Positions 34,674 to 46,814 are shown, counted from the first letter of the stretch. The stretch: 64,000 nt of DNA from Pontederia crassipes (GCA_030549335.1 CM060197.1:47023654-47087653); one strand, 5' to 3'. The notes: a model not told the origin generated them from the letters alone. A program made the numbers and translations.

Positions 34674-34957
34674 CACCTGTCAGCACAGACGAAGAAGACG
34701 AAGGGAGGAGCGGCAACAGACGTCTACCGGTCGAAAGTTGCTGCTGCTGCTGCTGTTAAAACATGGAGATGGATCGAGTTCGAAAGCACTACTGTTGTCC
34801 TCCAATTTATAGGGGGCCCCAAGAAAACACAAATCAGAATTGAAGACGGAATAGAATTTCTCAGTAAAATAATATCTATGACCGAATAGGATTCCTACTC
34901 TATAATACCACGTGGTAGATCAGGTTACGTCTTATTTATTTTTAACAAATTAATTAC

Positions 34958-34958
<1 letters not shown>

Positions 34959-35011
<53 letters not shown>
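34959..35011. repeat. (AAT)n microsatellite
   Basis: About 17 AAT units between the two F-box copies; a similar array lies upstream of the second copy at 37576. Confidence 0.95.
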
Positions 35012-35736
35012 TGATCACAAAAGTGTAGAAGCCGTTGAATTTTAAAGATTGATCAGCTCAAGTAAAGATCCAGTTTGAGTCCTATTTATTTAGATGGCGT
35101 TATAATTTTGAAGTATTAACTAATAATAGGTTGCAATATGTTTTCTTGAATGGTCGTTTAAAAAAAAAGAAAAAAAGAAAAAGAAGCCAATGTAAATATA
35201 TTTTATGTGATATGATCAGCTTGAACTCCGTGACGTAATATGCACCGGCCCCTTAGGGCACCTCTCTGCTGTCCTCTACCTCATCCCCTTGCGCTCTTTA
35301 TCCTCATCCTCTTCTTCCTGCATTAATAACTTTGCAGTGGATTCGGTCTTCTTGACTAATGGCTCTTATTACTTCTGCAATGTTTTATTACTAATGTGCT
35401 TTCAATCTATTGAATATGTCTCTTGAAGATGTACCCTATCGTGTGTACATCAAAATAAACAATAATAATGATTAGTGTCTTAACCCAACATATTGTATAG
35501 TGTTTTATTTAAGTTTTGAACTCCTTACAAGTACTAACTTAATTGTATTGTAAAACTTAACTCCACTAATTAAAACTTAATTGTCGCCACTTCCCATTTG
35601 AAATTAATTGACAATCTTTTTGAATACGAAGATTAATTAATTTATAGCGTAAACTATTTATTTCAAGCAAAAAAATCAACATATATTGTTCTTGATGCTC
35701 ACATTATATACAAAAACCAATGAAAAAGGCATCTTT
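35012..35736. other. Spacer between F-box copies
   Basis: AT-rich with a CT-rich patch at 35255-35320. No gene recognised. Confidence 0.4.
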
Positions 35737-36996
35737 CTACGACTTCAAATCAATCCAACAAGTATTCGACCAGTGATCATCCAACTCGTGCTTGTTGACA
35801 TCTTCAAAACTTCTCACGCTGTGCAGCTCTTTTGTTGCCAACAAGGAATCAGACATCATGATCTCCCGGTAAAAATGATCCCATGCATATACCCTTGAGT
35901 GGATCTCATCCTCCTTGACGAACATGCAGTTTATGGCGCAACAGTACATGGACTCCCCTCCTCCTGTGCCTGTGCCTGTGCCTGTGCTCCCCCCCAATCG
36001 GTTCCAATGCTTCTTCTTCTTTGAATCCTCAAGCTCGTACAGATGAATGCATTTATCAGCTACGTCGACGTAGGCAAACACAAGCTTACCATCCTTCTCT
36101 AACAAATTGTAGTAGTAAAAGCTACGGTAATGAGCAGAGATCCGCGCACGTATGGGCATGTCCCCAATTACAGTAAAAGTGCCATGCGAGAGGTCATATA
36201 TTCCTAGTCTTCCATGGATGTCCAAGTGATAGACCCGGTCTTCGGAGAAAAAGGGCTTGTTGAGTGATCCGCAGAAGAGGGTTCTTTCGTGATAGAAAGC
36301 TAAAACTTTCCATTCTTTTTGCCCCGGCGCCCAGTGATAAAAGCTAGTAATGTGGGGATGGTGATATGATTGCAAGCCGATAACCACGCAGTCGGAACAA
36401 GTTGGCCGGGACGTAAAGCTGAACGTGTACCAGTAGCAGAATGTTTCTAGCTTGGGAAGCTCGATCATCGCCTGACTCAAAGGGTTGAAGAAGAAGAGAT
36501 CACTGCCGGCCGTGGTATTGATATCATCTTCTCTGTTTTCGTACATGTCGGGTGTGGTGTTTTCGGCCATCAACAGCCAGCCATTGTTGGAGTACGTGAT
36601 GACGGCGCCCTCCCGCATGCTCGGCGGCGTCTCGATGATGAACTCTTCATTGCGCAAATGGTCGGTCAGGGCGCACCTCCTCCTCTTGTTGCCGTCTCCG
36701 TCGACCACGTCCAGGACCCTGAACAAGCATGGATTCCCGTACGATGTAGGATGTGATTTGGGCGCCGCGTGGACCATGGCCGACCTCCAATTCTTGCACG
36801 CCCGCGACGCCTGGATGCGGTCGCCGATGTGCAGACGTGCGGTGATCAAGTCCAGAATGTCTTCCGACATTGCGGACCAATTTGACCACTTTTCTTCTTC
36901 TTCTTGCTCCTCCACCTCCTCCTGCTGATGCTTCCTTCTGCGCTTACTTGAAGGCTCTTCTTCTTCGTCTCTGAAATTGATCTGTCGATCCATCAC
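35737..36996 (-). CDS. F-box protein with DUF295 (KIB-like) beta-propeller domain
   Basis: Intronless, 419 residues. An acidic and basic low-complexity N-terminus (EEEEPSSKRRRKHQQEEVEE) precedes the F-box (WSAMSEDILDLITARLHIGD RIQ, about 40-75), which would bind a SKP1-like adaptor in an SCF E3 ligase. The rest (about 105-410) has DUF295 features: SDLFFFNPLSQAMIELPKLE, a VYHLDIHGRLGIYDLSHG kelch/propeller-like blade and the C-terminal GESMYCCAINCMFVKEDEIHS segment. Substrate unknown. A GT-rich run encodes a repetitive TGTGTGTG stretch, a lineage-specific expansion. The adjacent copy at 33250-34673 is broken, so this is the surviving member of a tandem pair. Confidence 0.9.
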   Translation of the reverse strand: MMDRQINFRDEEEEPSSKRRRKHQQEEVEEQEEEEKWSNWSAMSEDILDLITARLHIGDRIQASRACKNWRSAMVHAAPKSHPTSYGNPCLFRVLDVVDGDGNKRRRCALTDHLRNEEFIIETPPSMREGAVITYSNNGWLLMAENTTPDMYENREDDINTTAGSDLFFFNPLSQAMIELPKLETFCYWYTFSFTSRPTCSDCVVIGLQSYHHPHITSFYHWAPGQKEWKVLAFYHERTLFCGSLNKPFFSEDRVYHLDIHGRLGIYDLSHGTFTVIGDMPIRARISAHYRSFYYYNLLEKDGKLVFAYVDVADKCIHLYELEDSKKKKHWNRLGGSTGTGTGTGGGESMYCCAINCMFVKEDEIHSRVYAWDHFYREIMMSDSLLATKELHSVRSFEDVNKHELDDHWSNTCWIDLKS

Positions 36997-37189
36997 TATC
37001 AGCGCGTACAGACGAAGACGAAGGGAGGAGCGGGACGGAGCGGCAACAGATCGAGACCGAAGGCTGCAGCTGCTCTGCTGCTGTTGAGAGGGAGATCGAT
37101 CGAGTTAGAAAGTACGACTGTCGTCCTCCAATTAATTTATAGGCCCCGAGAAAACCAACCCGAAACAGAATTGAAGAGCCGAGACCGAA

Positions 37190-37510
37190 TAGGACTCCAG
37201 TTTCAAGAACTTTAATTTGAGTTAGAGTGAGCTTTAAATCTCGAGAAGTGGATAAGTTGACATTATTTTATTACAATAGATAATTAATTGTTAGAAGACT
37301 ACATCTATACAATCTATTATATTGAATATAATACTTTTTATAACAGTGAAATCTTTTTACAGAATTTTATAATGGAAGGGTCATCAGTACAAATATAAAA
37401 CAAAAATAACATTAATCAAACCAACGCTTGAAGTCATGGAATCATGCAGATGATTAAAAGACAAGTCAAATTAAATTCTCTACCACTCTTTTTTCAAGAA
37501 CTTTAATCTG
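37190..37510. repeat. F-box upstream repeat (partner 39435-39840)
   Basis: tttgagttagagtgagcttt and later cgcttgaagtcatggaatca recur at 39435-39840, where no F-box gene follows. Confidence 0.8.
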
Positions 37511-37574
37511 AGTTAGAGTGAGCTTTATTTATTCCTGTTGTTCCTCCTACTTCTTATTTATTTTTAGTCAATTG

Positions 37575-37575
<1 letters not shown>

Positions 37576-37664
<89 letters not shown>
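37576..37664. repeat. (AAT)n(ATT)n compound microsatellite
   Basis: About 17 AAT units run directly into about 12 ATT units, making a nearly perfect palindrome able to form a hairpin. Confidence 0.95.
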
Positions 37665-37666
<2 letters not shown>

Positions 37667-38089
37667 CATTGGCGACGGACAATAAGAGACACTATTGAGT
37701 TATTTTTAAAATATAAATATATAATTTTATTGTAATTTCCAATATAGCCTTATATATATCTCTCTCTCACTTAAGTTTTCATTTTCTTTCGGACCATATT
37801 ATGGGCGTTTGCTTAGAGTTCCAGTTGAATTGATACAAAGGTTTGTTTGGATGAAGTAAAATTTAATGATGAAAAATGAAATAATTGATAAAAATAAAGG
37901 GATTCAATATTGATAAAATAAAAGAAAAAAAAGGCAACAATTGAGGCATCGTAAAAAAGAAAAAATATATCATAAATAGTTATATCAATTATAATAAATT
38001 ATAGGATTCAATATTTATTTTATCAATTATAATAAATTCTAGGCTATTATTATAGAAATTGAGACATCCTAAATAACATTATCATAAAT
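37665..38089. other. AT-rich intergenic DNA
   Basis: Short internal repeats (aattataataaattctagg-type, about 37985 and 38025). No gene. Confidence 0.4.
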
Positions 38090-38590
38090 AACTATATTAA
38101 TTATAGGATTATATATTGATAATCATAACCCATTATTATAACTAATTAAATGCAATTTTATTTACCAAATACAATTTAAGAGGTAATTAAATAACTATGA
38201 ACATAATCTTTAGTTTTTTTGCTGAGATCAGGTTTGATATACAGTTATATAACACTAATTAGAAGAATTATAAGACTGACACTAATTCATTCAAATAAGT
38301 GATCTAGAACAAAAGAGAAGAAATTGGAGTAAAGCTTTTTCATATATATAAAATTTGAGATTAAATTTCTAATGACCGATTTAAATAAGATACAAACGTT
38401 TAATTCATTAAAAGAGTCCAAGTTATCGATGAGAGTGAGTGAGAGAGGGAGTGAGTAAGTGAGTGAGAGAGAGAGTATAATAATAAAATAAAAAAGAAAC
38501 ATATCAAGATTAATACTAAACGTTGAAGGGAGAGATTTATGATTCTACCAAAATTAAACTCCAACAGGTACACATTCAGTCTAAATTGCG
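38090..38590. repeat. F-box module distal flank, copy 2
   Basis: Aligns with 31690-32640 minus the two MITEs. It includes a gagagtgagtgagag low-complexity run at 38430-38475. Confidence 0.8.
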
Positions 38591-39434
38591 ACCTAAATCC
38601 ATTCTCTGAGTTTTTTTTTTTTTGCTAATCTATTTTCATTCTTGAAGTTAATAACCTTTCTTATTTCGGCAACTCAATTATAAGTCTTTGCCCAGCATTC
38701 CTTTAATTGATTAATTTCAGATGAAGAACGGTGAATATATTCTCTGGTTCATTACTTGATGAATATGCTGAACTTGGGAACCATCATAACTGTGAAGAGG
38801 ATCAAATTTGTGTTTGCCATTGGAACTTCAAGATCATAGAGTCATGTCATATTTGCTTCTTGCTATTACCTGAATTTTGTTCATTTTTGGTACATGATAA
38901 GAAGTTTCAGCACCCTTCTCTAAACATTTTTTTTACATATTACAAACCCTGGAGTTTTATCGTTTTGTTATACTCAAAAGAAACTCTGCAGTTTTGTGCT
39001 TCTTAGTCAATGTCCATATACTTGCATTAATTATTGAAATGAAATGATAGAAGGTTTTGAAGTTAAGCCAAGTCTTATATAATGATGTCTGCACAGCTAC
39101 ACTGTTCTAAGTCTGTATATGTGCATGTAAGGGCTTTGTGTCCTTTCAGTAAAACCTCTTTGAATAAAATATTAGGATTCTGAGACTTCGCTATTTAATC
39201 AGTTTATGATTCATGAATCCCAATGTACTTAAAATAAAGAAACACCGATGCTTAAAATACAAGTCAGATTAAATGCCTTCCACTCTTTTTTATGTTAGCC
39301 TGAAGAAAGATAAATAGAAGAAAAATATCAGAAGTTACTGTTGATAATTAACTGCATTAAAAAACTTGGCTCCAGGATCATGATTCTTTTGTTTTTCTTA
39401 ATTCTTGTATTCATAAGATTATTAAATTGTCTGC
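38591..39434. other. Spacer where an F-box copy would be expected
   Basis: Lies between the distal flank (38090-38590) and the upstream repeat (39435-39840) of a third F-box module. No F-box or DUF295 sequence can be read. A 91-codon open frame at 38731-39006 has no recognisable feature. Confidence 0.45.
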
Positions 39435-39840
39435 TACTCCAGTTTCAAGAATTTTAATTTGAGTTAGAGTGAGCTTTAAATCTCGAGAGGTGGATAAGTT
39501 TTTAATGTTGACATTATTTTATTACAATAGATAATTGTTAGAAGACTACGTACATCTATACAATCTATTATATTGAATATAATAATTTTTATAACAGTGA
39601 AATCTTTTTGTAGAATTTTATAATGGAAGGGCCATCAAAACAAATAAAAAACTAAAATAACATTATATAATATTTTTTATCACAGTGAAATCTTTTTATA
39701 GAATTTTCTAATGGAATGGTCATCAAAACAAATAAAAAACTAAAATAACATTAATCAAACTAACGCTTGAAGTCATGGAATCATGCAGATGATTAAAAGA
39801 CAAGTCAAATTAAATTCTCTACCACTCTTTTTTCTTTTAT
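39435..39840. repeat. F-box upstream repeat, copy 2
   Basis: See 37190-37510. Here the sub-block ataacagtgaaatctttttatagaattt occurs twice (about 39590 and 39682), a short internal duplication. Confidence 0.75.
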
Positions 39841-40125
39841 CCTAACATGAAGAAAACAAATAAAAAAGGGTAAAACAGATGCCAAAAGTTTCAGGTGAAT
39901 TACAATAAAAGCAAAACTTGACTCAATGATTTTCTGTGCTTATTCTTGTATTCAGAAATAAATCAAATTGTCTACGGGAGCCTAATTTTATGATGAATTT
40001 TTAAGTTCTTTTTTTTAATTGGAAAGAGTGAGTTTTAAGTTATTATCTTTGATTTATTTTTTTTTTCAAATGCTGATCTGAAATGCCTGAAACAATCTTG
40101 TAAGAACAGGCGCTTCTGATCAAAC

Positions 40126-41611
40126 ATGCAGAGGCTTTACATCTCCAGCAGCCTCAAATGCCATCCTGCCTCCTACTTGTTCCTGCTGTTGTTCACAGTG
40201 TTCGGAGTGACCACCACCACCACCTTCATCTCCCGCCCTTGCGCCCTGCTCTTCGGCAGCACCAGCCCTCCCGGCGAGGTGGCCTTCCAGCCGTCTCTCC
40301 GCCAGAAGCTGTCCCTGCTCCAGACGCAGCTGGGCTCGTTGCTCGAGCAGCTTCACACCGACGACACCGACCCCAATGGGGCGTCGAAGTACGCCGGCAG
40401 CGTCCTGCGCGTGGCTCTGCAGCTCGAGGAGTTCGCGAACCAGCTCTCCGGTGTCCTCGAGGGCGGCAGGTCCCAGCAGCCTTGCGACGCGGCGCAGGAG
40501 GACGCGTACGTTAACGGAAGCAGCGAGGGCGGCGAAGCGGACGAGGAGCTCGAAGGAGAGCGGCTGGTTTTCACGTCCAAAGAGGCCCGGAGTTACGCTG
40601 CGCCCAGGCTCAACAGGCACGGGGCAAAAAGCTTCATGGGCGTCGACGCGGTCCGGCCGTCGGTCGGCCTCCACTGCGCGGCGGCGATGCCGACCAACTT
40701 CGAGCGCTTCATGGAATACGACGCTCACAGGTACGTAACGCATTGGAGCTTTCATGGTGCTCTACGTTGCATCTATCGTCGACTTATATTCTGTTCTCGT
40801 CAACAGGCCGTGCCGTGACGATTGGCCGGAGGCTCAAAAGCTCATGTTGGCTGGCTGCGACCCGCTGCCCAGACGCCGATGCTTCTCCAGGGCAACCCGG
40901 CGCTACAGCAAGCCGCTTTCGGCGCCGTCTGCGCTCTGGGAACTCCCCGGCGACGAGAACATCCTCTGGAGCCAGTACAAGTGCAAGAGCTTCTCATGCC
41001 TGCTGTCCTCTAACACGACCGCAAGCCAGAAAGGCTTCTTCAAGTGCTCTCAGTGCTTCAACTTCTCTAGAAAAGGGTGGGAGGACGTCCAGGACGAGGA
41101 CACATCTGCCGAGTTCGCCGTCGATCAGGTCCTCCAGCTAAAGGTCGGGGAGATAAGGATCGGCCTGGATTTCAGCGTGACCACGGGCACTTTTGCCGCA
41201 CTGATGAAGGAGAGGGACGTGACAGTGATCTCGGCCACCATGAACTTTGGAGCTCCCTTCAGTGAGGTCATTGCTTCCAGAGGGCTGCTCCCCCTCTACA
41301 CCTCGGTCGTCTCCAGGCTGCCCTTCTTCGACAACACGCTGGACATGATCCACACCTACCTGCTCCTCGACGGCTGGATCGCGCCGGAGATCCTCGAGTT
41401 CGTCCTTTACGACTGGGATCGAGTTCTTCGTCCTGGAGGCATCCTGTGGGTGGACCGCTTCTTCTGCGCCGAGGACGACATGAAGATGTACCAGGCTGAG
41501 TTTGAGAAGATGAGGTACAAGAAGCTTCTCTGGAGAGTGGTGCCCAAAACTGACAGATCAAGCAATGAGCTTTATTTATCTGCTGTACTGGAGAAACCAT
41601 TGAGGCCATAA
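40126..41611 (+). CDS. Type II membrane SAM-dependent methyltransferase-like protein (one intron)
   Basis: Exons 40126-40730 and 40807-41611 join over a 76-bp GT-AG phase-2 intron (AG|GTACGT...CAACAG|) to give 469 residues. Both unspliced frames end soon after the junction, supporting splicing. Residues 13-35 are one membrane anchor, followed by a coiled, Gln/Leu-rich luminal stem (about 55-110). The C-terminal methyltransferase-like domain (about 300-469) includes RIGLDFSVTTGTFAALMKER (motif I region, 319-338), GAPFSEVIASRGLLPLY, LPFFDNTLDMIHTYLLLDGW, and FVLYDWDRVLRPGGILWVDR (400-419). This matches the plant family of Arabidopsis At1g29790/At5g40830-like proteins, whose substrates are largely unknown. 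Motif I lacks the usual GGG run, so SAM binding needs checking. GC-rich coding sequence. Confidence 0.85.
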
Positions 41612-41619
41612 ATTTCCAG

Positions 41620-42610
41620 TTGCAGCACCTCCTCCACATCCATTTGATGGCATGGAGACGACGTTTCGCCACTTTCTTGCTGCCTGTCACAAATGACTCA
41701 TCTCCTAGTTACCACTTTCAAATCATGTAGCTACACATTCTTTAAAAGGTAACCAGCAACCACAATTCCCACTTGATGATGTATAATTCTGCTGATGGAT
41801 TCTCCACGACATAATTACCTAGAGACCATAAATGTATCAGTTGACATGCTTTCTTTCATTAGCCAATAGTGAGAAAATAAACAAAGAAGAAACAGAGCAT
41901 TTACAAAGCTCTAATTGCCAAATATTCCTTATACTACTTGAAAAGGAAATGACAATCTTCACTATTTGATGGCATACTGAAAAGAATTTTAGAAATTTCT
42001 ATGAAATGCTTCTCTACAATAATCACAAGCTTCTTCAAGTTTGTTAATCATTCAATTGCTCCATTAGACCTTGAAGAAGACAAAACTTAAAGGTAGGGCA
42101 CAGAATTATAATAAACAACTCAAAGTGGCACAAAGGCCTGAAAGAGTTTAATGGATTTTCTGAACTCCCACTGGCTTATGGTGTATGCATATGAGCCGAT
42201 CCTACGATGTTTGAATCATTATCGCCATTTATGTTTTCTTAAAAAAAACTTTAAGTTGTAATAAATAATAAAACTTGTTCCTTGTTTCACGTTGAAATTG
42301 AGTTTTTATTTCGAAAGGTAATATTTGACTTCGGCATGTCATAATGTTTGGGTTTTACTTTCACGCCCTTCCAACTTTTTACATTTCTTTATCAAATGAT
42401 CATCGAAAGTCAAAATTTTGAGGGCGTTATTAGGAAATACCCTTATTTTATTTCAATATTTTTTTAAAAAAAATGGAATTCTAAATGAAGAGGGCTTTAG
42501 TTTTAACGTCTCCAACTAAATTATCGAAGCATTAATATATAAACCTTTTTTTTTTTATTTCGGTACGTACTTAACACAGGATAAAGAAGTGCTAGAAGTA
42601 ATAAATATTA
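41620..42610. repeat. Methyltransferase 3' flank joined to a RALF-module 3' end
   Basis: 41626-42230 recurs, degenerate, at 45215-46330, 48912-49270 and 60730-61560 (landmarks ctcctccacatccatttgatg, gctgatggattctcca, tacctagagacca, gaactcccactggc). 42370-42610 then matches 49690-49760 and the RALF 3' region (aacgtctccaactaaat, cggtacgtacttaacac). Confidence 0.75.
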
Positions 42611-42611
42611 T

Positions 42612-43195
42612 AGTTATTTTCTCTAACCATCTCTAAATTATCATGATTTTTCATATCTAACTCTAAATTATGAACTTTGTTTTTTGGGTCCTTAAACTAT
42701 CACGATTTTTTTGATTTGGTAGTTCCGTTCAATTTCGTCAACTTTTTTATTAATTTTAATTTTTTATATTTGTGAAAATCTATTATACCCCTGCCTTAAA
42801 TGTTAATTTACTTTTGCATAAAATAATATATAATAATGAATATAAAAAATAATTAAAAAAGAAAATATGATTGTCGGTCGATGGGCACTGACGCAAAGAA
42901 AGAGAGCGACGACGGAGCCTATTTTCCTGCGCCGGCGTGCGCAAGGAGAGAGAGAGAGGCCCCCTCTCGATCGTCGTCATCAAGAAGGACAGTGGCCCCC
43001 CTTTTCCCTGCGCACGTCGACGGCTGTCGACACGCGCAGGCAGTGAAGCGACATGCGCCCCCGCCATCATCCTTTTTTATGAAGGGATAATTTTGACCTT
43101 TCACATCTAAGTTAACAAAAAAAGTTAACGAAATTAGACGGAACAATCAAATAAAAAAAAATCGTGATAGTTTAAAGATTCAAAAAATAAAATTC
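42612..43195. mobile_element. Mutator-like element with GC-rich interior (right end lost)
   Basis: Long inverted arms (about 42630-42745 and 43090-43195) match those of the MITE at 32141-32574 (ttttttgggtccttaaac / complement). The interior (about 42870-43080) is GC-rich and unlike the arms, suggesting an acquired fragment, but no domain is readable. The right terminus is cut where an LTR fragment begins at 43196. Confidence 0.65.
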
Positions 43196-44719
43196 ATGGC
43201 ATACTTGACTTGACTTGAACATACTTCTTGATCTTGGATTATTATTAAAATCAGGGTGATTTTAGGTGCCTTTAATTCTTGGGGTATGTCGAGCAATCGA
43301 TACGGCCTTATGCGGCTCAGTGGGTGATCAAATCATGACCAAGGGAGTGACCTTATCTTGATGCACTTGGCTTGGACTGGTAACCCATAATTAATCTTTC
43401 ATCTGAACTTATTAATTATTTTAACAACTTGTGGCTCTTTATTCTTGATTCAATAGATACGATAAGATCAATGAGAAATAATCAATAAGAGAGTAGATCA
43501 TGTAAATCAGTGAGGGATCTCTGTAGAGTCAGACAATAAGGTCAATTCTATTTATAAGTAATATCTGGATAAAAATAAAATAATTAATAAATATAGTAAA
43601 AGGTTTTCTGAGAAATCGGTCAACCGATTTAGGGGAATGGTCGACCGATAGTTTGTTGATCGATTGACCGATCTATTCAGATCGGTCGACCGGTTGGCTG
43701 ATTCGGACTGATCGATTTCTACATAGGAGGTGGCACGAGCGTTCCATATGAGGGCACGGCCGTGACAGAGGGTGAGATCGGTCGACCGATTCAAGAGTCG
43801 GTCAATCGATTCAAGAGTTGGACGACTGATTATCCTGCGCGCGGCTAGGCTAGTCATGGCACGGCCGTGCCAGAAGGGTGGAACGGCCATGAACGATTGA
43901 GCGCTCGGTCGACCGGCATCGGCCGACCTTTTACTTAGGTTCTATCGAGTGATGACACGGGCGTGCACATTGTGTGGAATGACCGTAACCATAATGGCAC
44001 GGGCGTGCCAGAGCTAAATCCTACATCCTAGCAATCAATAATACAGAAATAGAACAAACATAAATAACTATGCATACAAACAATCAACCAATCAAAGATA
44101 TCAAACAATTAAAAATGATAACTTGAACCCTATTCATATTCTTTTCTTTTCATAATGATTAGGGCATGAATTGGGATAATTCAGAGGTCAAGCAAGATGA
44201 TTTTGATTCACCCACCTGTAATCGTAATTAATCTCTCTTTTCGTTCGTCGGAAATCGATTAATCAGCGCCCCTGTTGTCCCCCTGAGTCCTACTTGTTTT
44301 AACTCTGTTCTTCTTCTCTTTCGCTTCCTGCAGTCAAGTTGGTGCGGAGAGCAACGTGAGGGAGAGCAGAAGGATTAGATTAGGAGAAGAGAGAGAGTCT
44401 GCCAACCCTAGCGCCAAGAACGACGGGCGGGTGTTCCTGCTTCTGCTCACGCACGAGAGGGAACGAAGAAAACCAAAACAAGGGGTAATTCGTGAGGGTG
44501 GTCCGAACAAAGATTTATGGCCAATTGTTTTTATGTATTCTAATCCTCTCATGATCAAATCCATATGACATAAATCTGATAGATTTCACCCCTCTCATAG
44601 GATTGGTCTTTGTCTCATATTGGGAATCAATATGAATTTATATGCTGGCTGCTTATTTGTTTGAGTCTAACTCGAATTATTATTATATTTTTTTTTTCTG
44701 TTGGTTGTCGGTTATTACA
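43196..44719. mobile_element. 5'-truncated LTR related to 21899-23803
   Basis: Starts within the LTR (catggcatacttgactt, as at 22456) and follows it through the ggtcgaccggt repeats to an end of TTATTACA. It also contains gcacgggcgtgcc repeats. The last 400 bp diverge from the other copy. No gag-pol. Confidence 0.65.
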
Positions 44720-45209
44720 ATTTATGTCAAAATTTTGAGATCTGATCCACCAATGAACCTGCAACTACTCTTCTTATGGCGCAAGGTTATCAATTGAGGA
44801 GGAATCTTTTGTAAATTTCTGTTAAATGATTTGAACTAATTGCAAATGTTCTCATATGACAACATTCGAAAACCTTATGGCATTCGTTTGCATAACTACT
44901 AGATTATGTGGTTGTTTTGATCTATGTTGAATTCTTATGTCATAATAATTGATTACTCTTTTTATTCTTTACTTTTGAAAATCTTGCGTGTGTTAACATT
45001 GTTATTAATAATGCAATGTTGTTAACTACGCATGTTTAGTAATTGTGTTTCTCTTTTGGAGTAAAGTACTTTGTTTTGCTAAGAAAGAATTGTAAATTCG
45101 TTCAATACTTCACCATGCACGTGCTCCTATCATTTGTTCCTATATGCTTTCAAATAATTGCAAGCATTGGGCCTATCTACATGGAGGCAATAAATTTATA
45201 ATGGAGGTC
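44720..45209. other. Intergenic DNA, no gene seen
   Basis: AT-rich, unique within the window as far as can be read. Confidence 0.4.
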
Positions 45210-46810
45210 ATGATTGCAGCACCTTCTCCACATCCATTTGATGACATGGAGAAAGCATTTTACCACATTACCTGCTGAAAAAAGCATCATTTTTATGCTG
45301 CCTGTCACAAATGACTTATTTCCTAGTCACCACTTGCAAATCATGTGGCAATATTCTTTAAAAGGTTACCAGCAGCCATAAATACCATTTGAAGATGTAT
45401 ACATGGAAAACAATTCAGAATCATAAATAGCAATACTAACAGAGAGGAAAAGAAACATTAAGTTTTGGAAGGGATGACAAGATTACAACAAAACTGAGAG
45501 ATAGGAAGATAGAAAGTATTTTTTTCATCAACCCTGTTCTAGTCAAGGTTGAAATAATGCAATCGGATATTATTTACTTTTTTTGTTTGAGGAATGCAAT
45601 TGATCTTTATCATCTGAAGGTATATTCTATCGTGTGTAAACATGCATGAAAATAAAAGGTGTAATAACTTTTTTATACAAAGCACATGTACTTCATGAAA
45701 TGACATAACCTTTTGTCCAGAGAGTTTCCAAGATATCAAGAACAAAGAAAAAGGATACTTAATGATCTACACCTCCAAAGCACCAGGAGGATAAGATTCT
45801 CTATTTAATTCTGCTGATGGAATCTCCAATTCATAATTACCTAGAGACCAATAACTGTCTCAGTTGACATGCATGTTTTCTTTCATTATCCATTAGTTAC
45901 ATAAAAGCGTGCATGGTGGAAATTTATCCTACTGTTGGAAGCTTAAATTGATACAAAGATGTATGGCAAAGAAAATAAGAATCAATAAAGAAAGAACTGA
46001 GCATTTGCAAAACTCGAGACTGGCAAATATTCGTATATGATACGAAATGGCATATTGAAAAGAATTCAAGAGATTCCTATGAAATGCTTCTCTAGAATGA
46101 TCACAAGTTTATTCAAGTTTGTTATCATCATTGGTATCATTTCTGAAGGCCTGCAAAAAAACAAATCTTAGAGGCAGGGCTCAAAAGTATAATAAACAGC
46201 TCAAAGAGGCAGAAAGACCTCAAAGAGTTTGTCTAATGGATGTGTCTGAACTCCCACTGGCAATAAACCTTCCATCAGCACTAGACCTAGAAGAAAGTAA
46301 GGAAGCAGGCACCACTTTTGTTCAGAAGAAAAGTGACATTATAAATGAAATAAAAATTTAGCCGACCCCACCTAGTGGGATAAGGCTTTATTATTGTTGT
46401 ATAAATGAAATAAAAATTGGAAAGTAGTAGATTGTAACAAGTACGAGTGTACGACCCTGGTAAGATTGTGAGCATGAAACTAATTAAACTTTTTCTAGGG
46501 AAAATTTCCCGGTTGAAATGTTGTCTTTCATACGCCAAGAAATTTGTTTTTGGCACACTAATTTTTTCTACCAATGAGAAGATAAAACAACGTAGGCAAG
46601 AATTGGTTGAACCTTTGGCTACATTCGGATCGTTTTTAAATGTTTATTACAATTAAACTGTAGCAAGAAGTGTGAAGTTCGATTTGAGATATTATAATAA
46701 TTTCATAGCAAGAGTTGAAAGTGAGTTTGATTGTGATATTTCATAATGATATATTTTGTTATTTAAATATAATATCTGTATACTATTTAACGATAAAATA
46801 TAATGCAAAT
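45210..46810. repeat. Methyltransferase 3'-flank repeat, copy 2 (partner 60730-62080)
   Basis: High similarity to 60730-62080 over almost its full length (tcaaccctgttctagtcaagg, cgtgcatggtggaaatttatcc, caaagagtttgtctaatgga). Open frames in it (for example 46119-46361 and 61391-61675, which match) track this non-coding similarity; no methyltransferase coding sequence precedes either copy. Confidence 0.75.
46359..46400 (+). mobile_element. 42-bp 5'-truncated Au SINE
   Basis: Contains only the Au SINE 3' end (agccgaccccacctagtggg, then a TTATTATTGTTG tail). It is flanked by a perfect 18-bp duplication ATAAATGAAATAAAAATT (46341-46358, 46401-46418). The paralogous locus at about 61671 has one copy of this site and no insertion. 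Confidence 0.93.
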
Positions 46811-46814
46811 ATTA

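Noticed and set aside
40120..40755. 211-codon minus-strand frame opposite methyltransferase exon 1
   Set aside because: Antisense shadow of a GC-rich exon, no recognisable domain.
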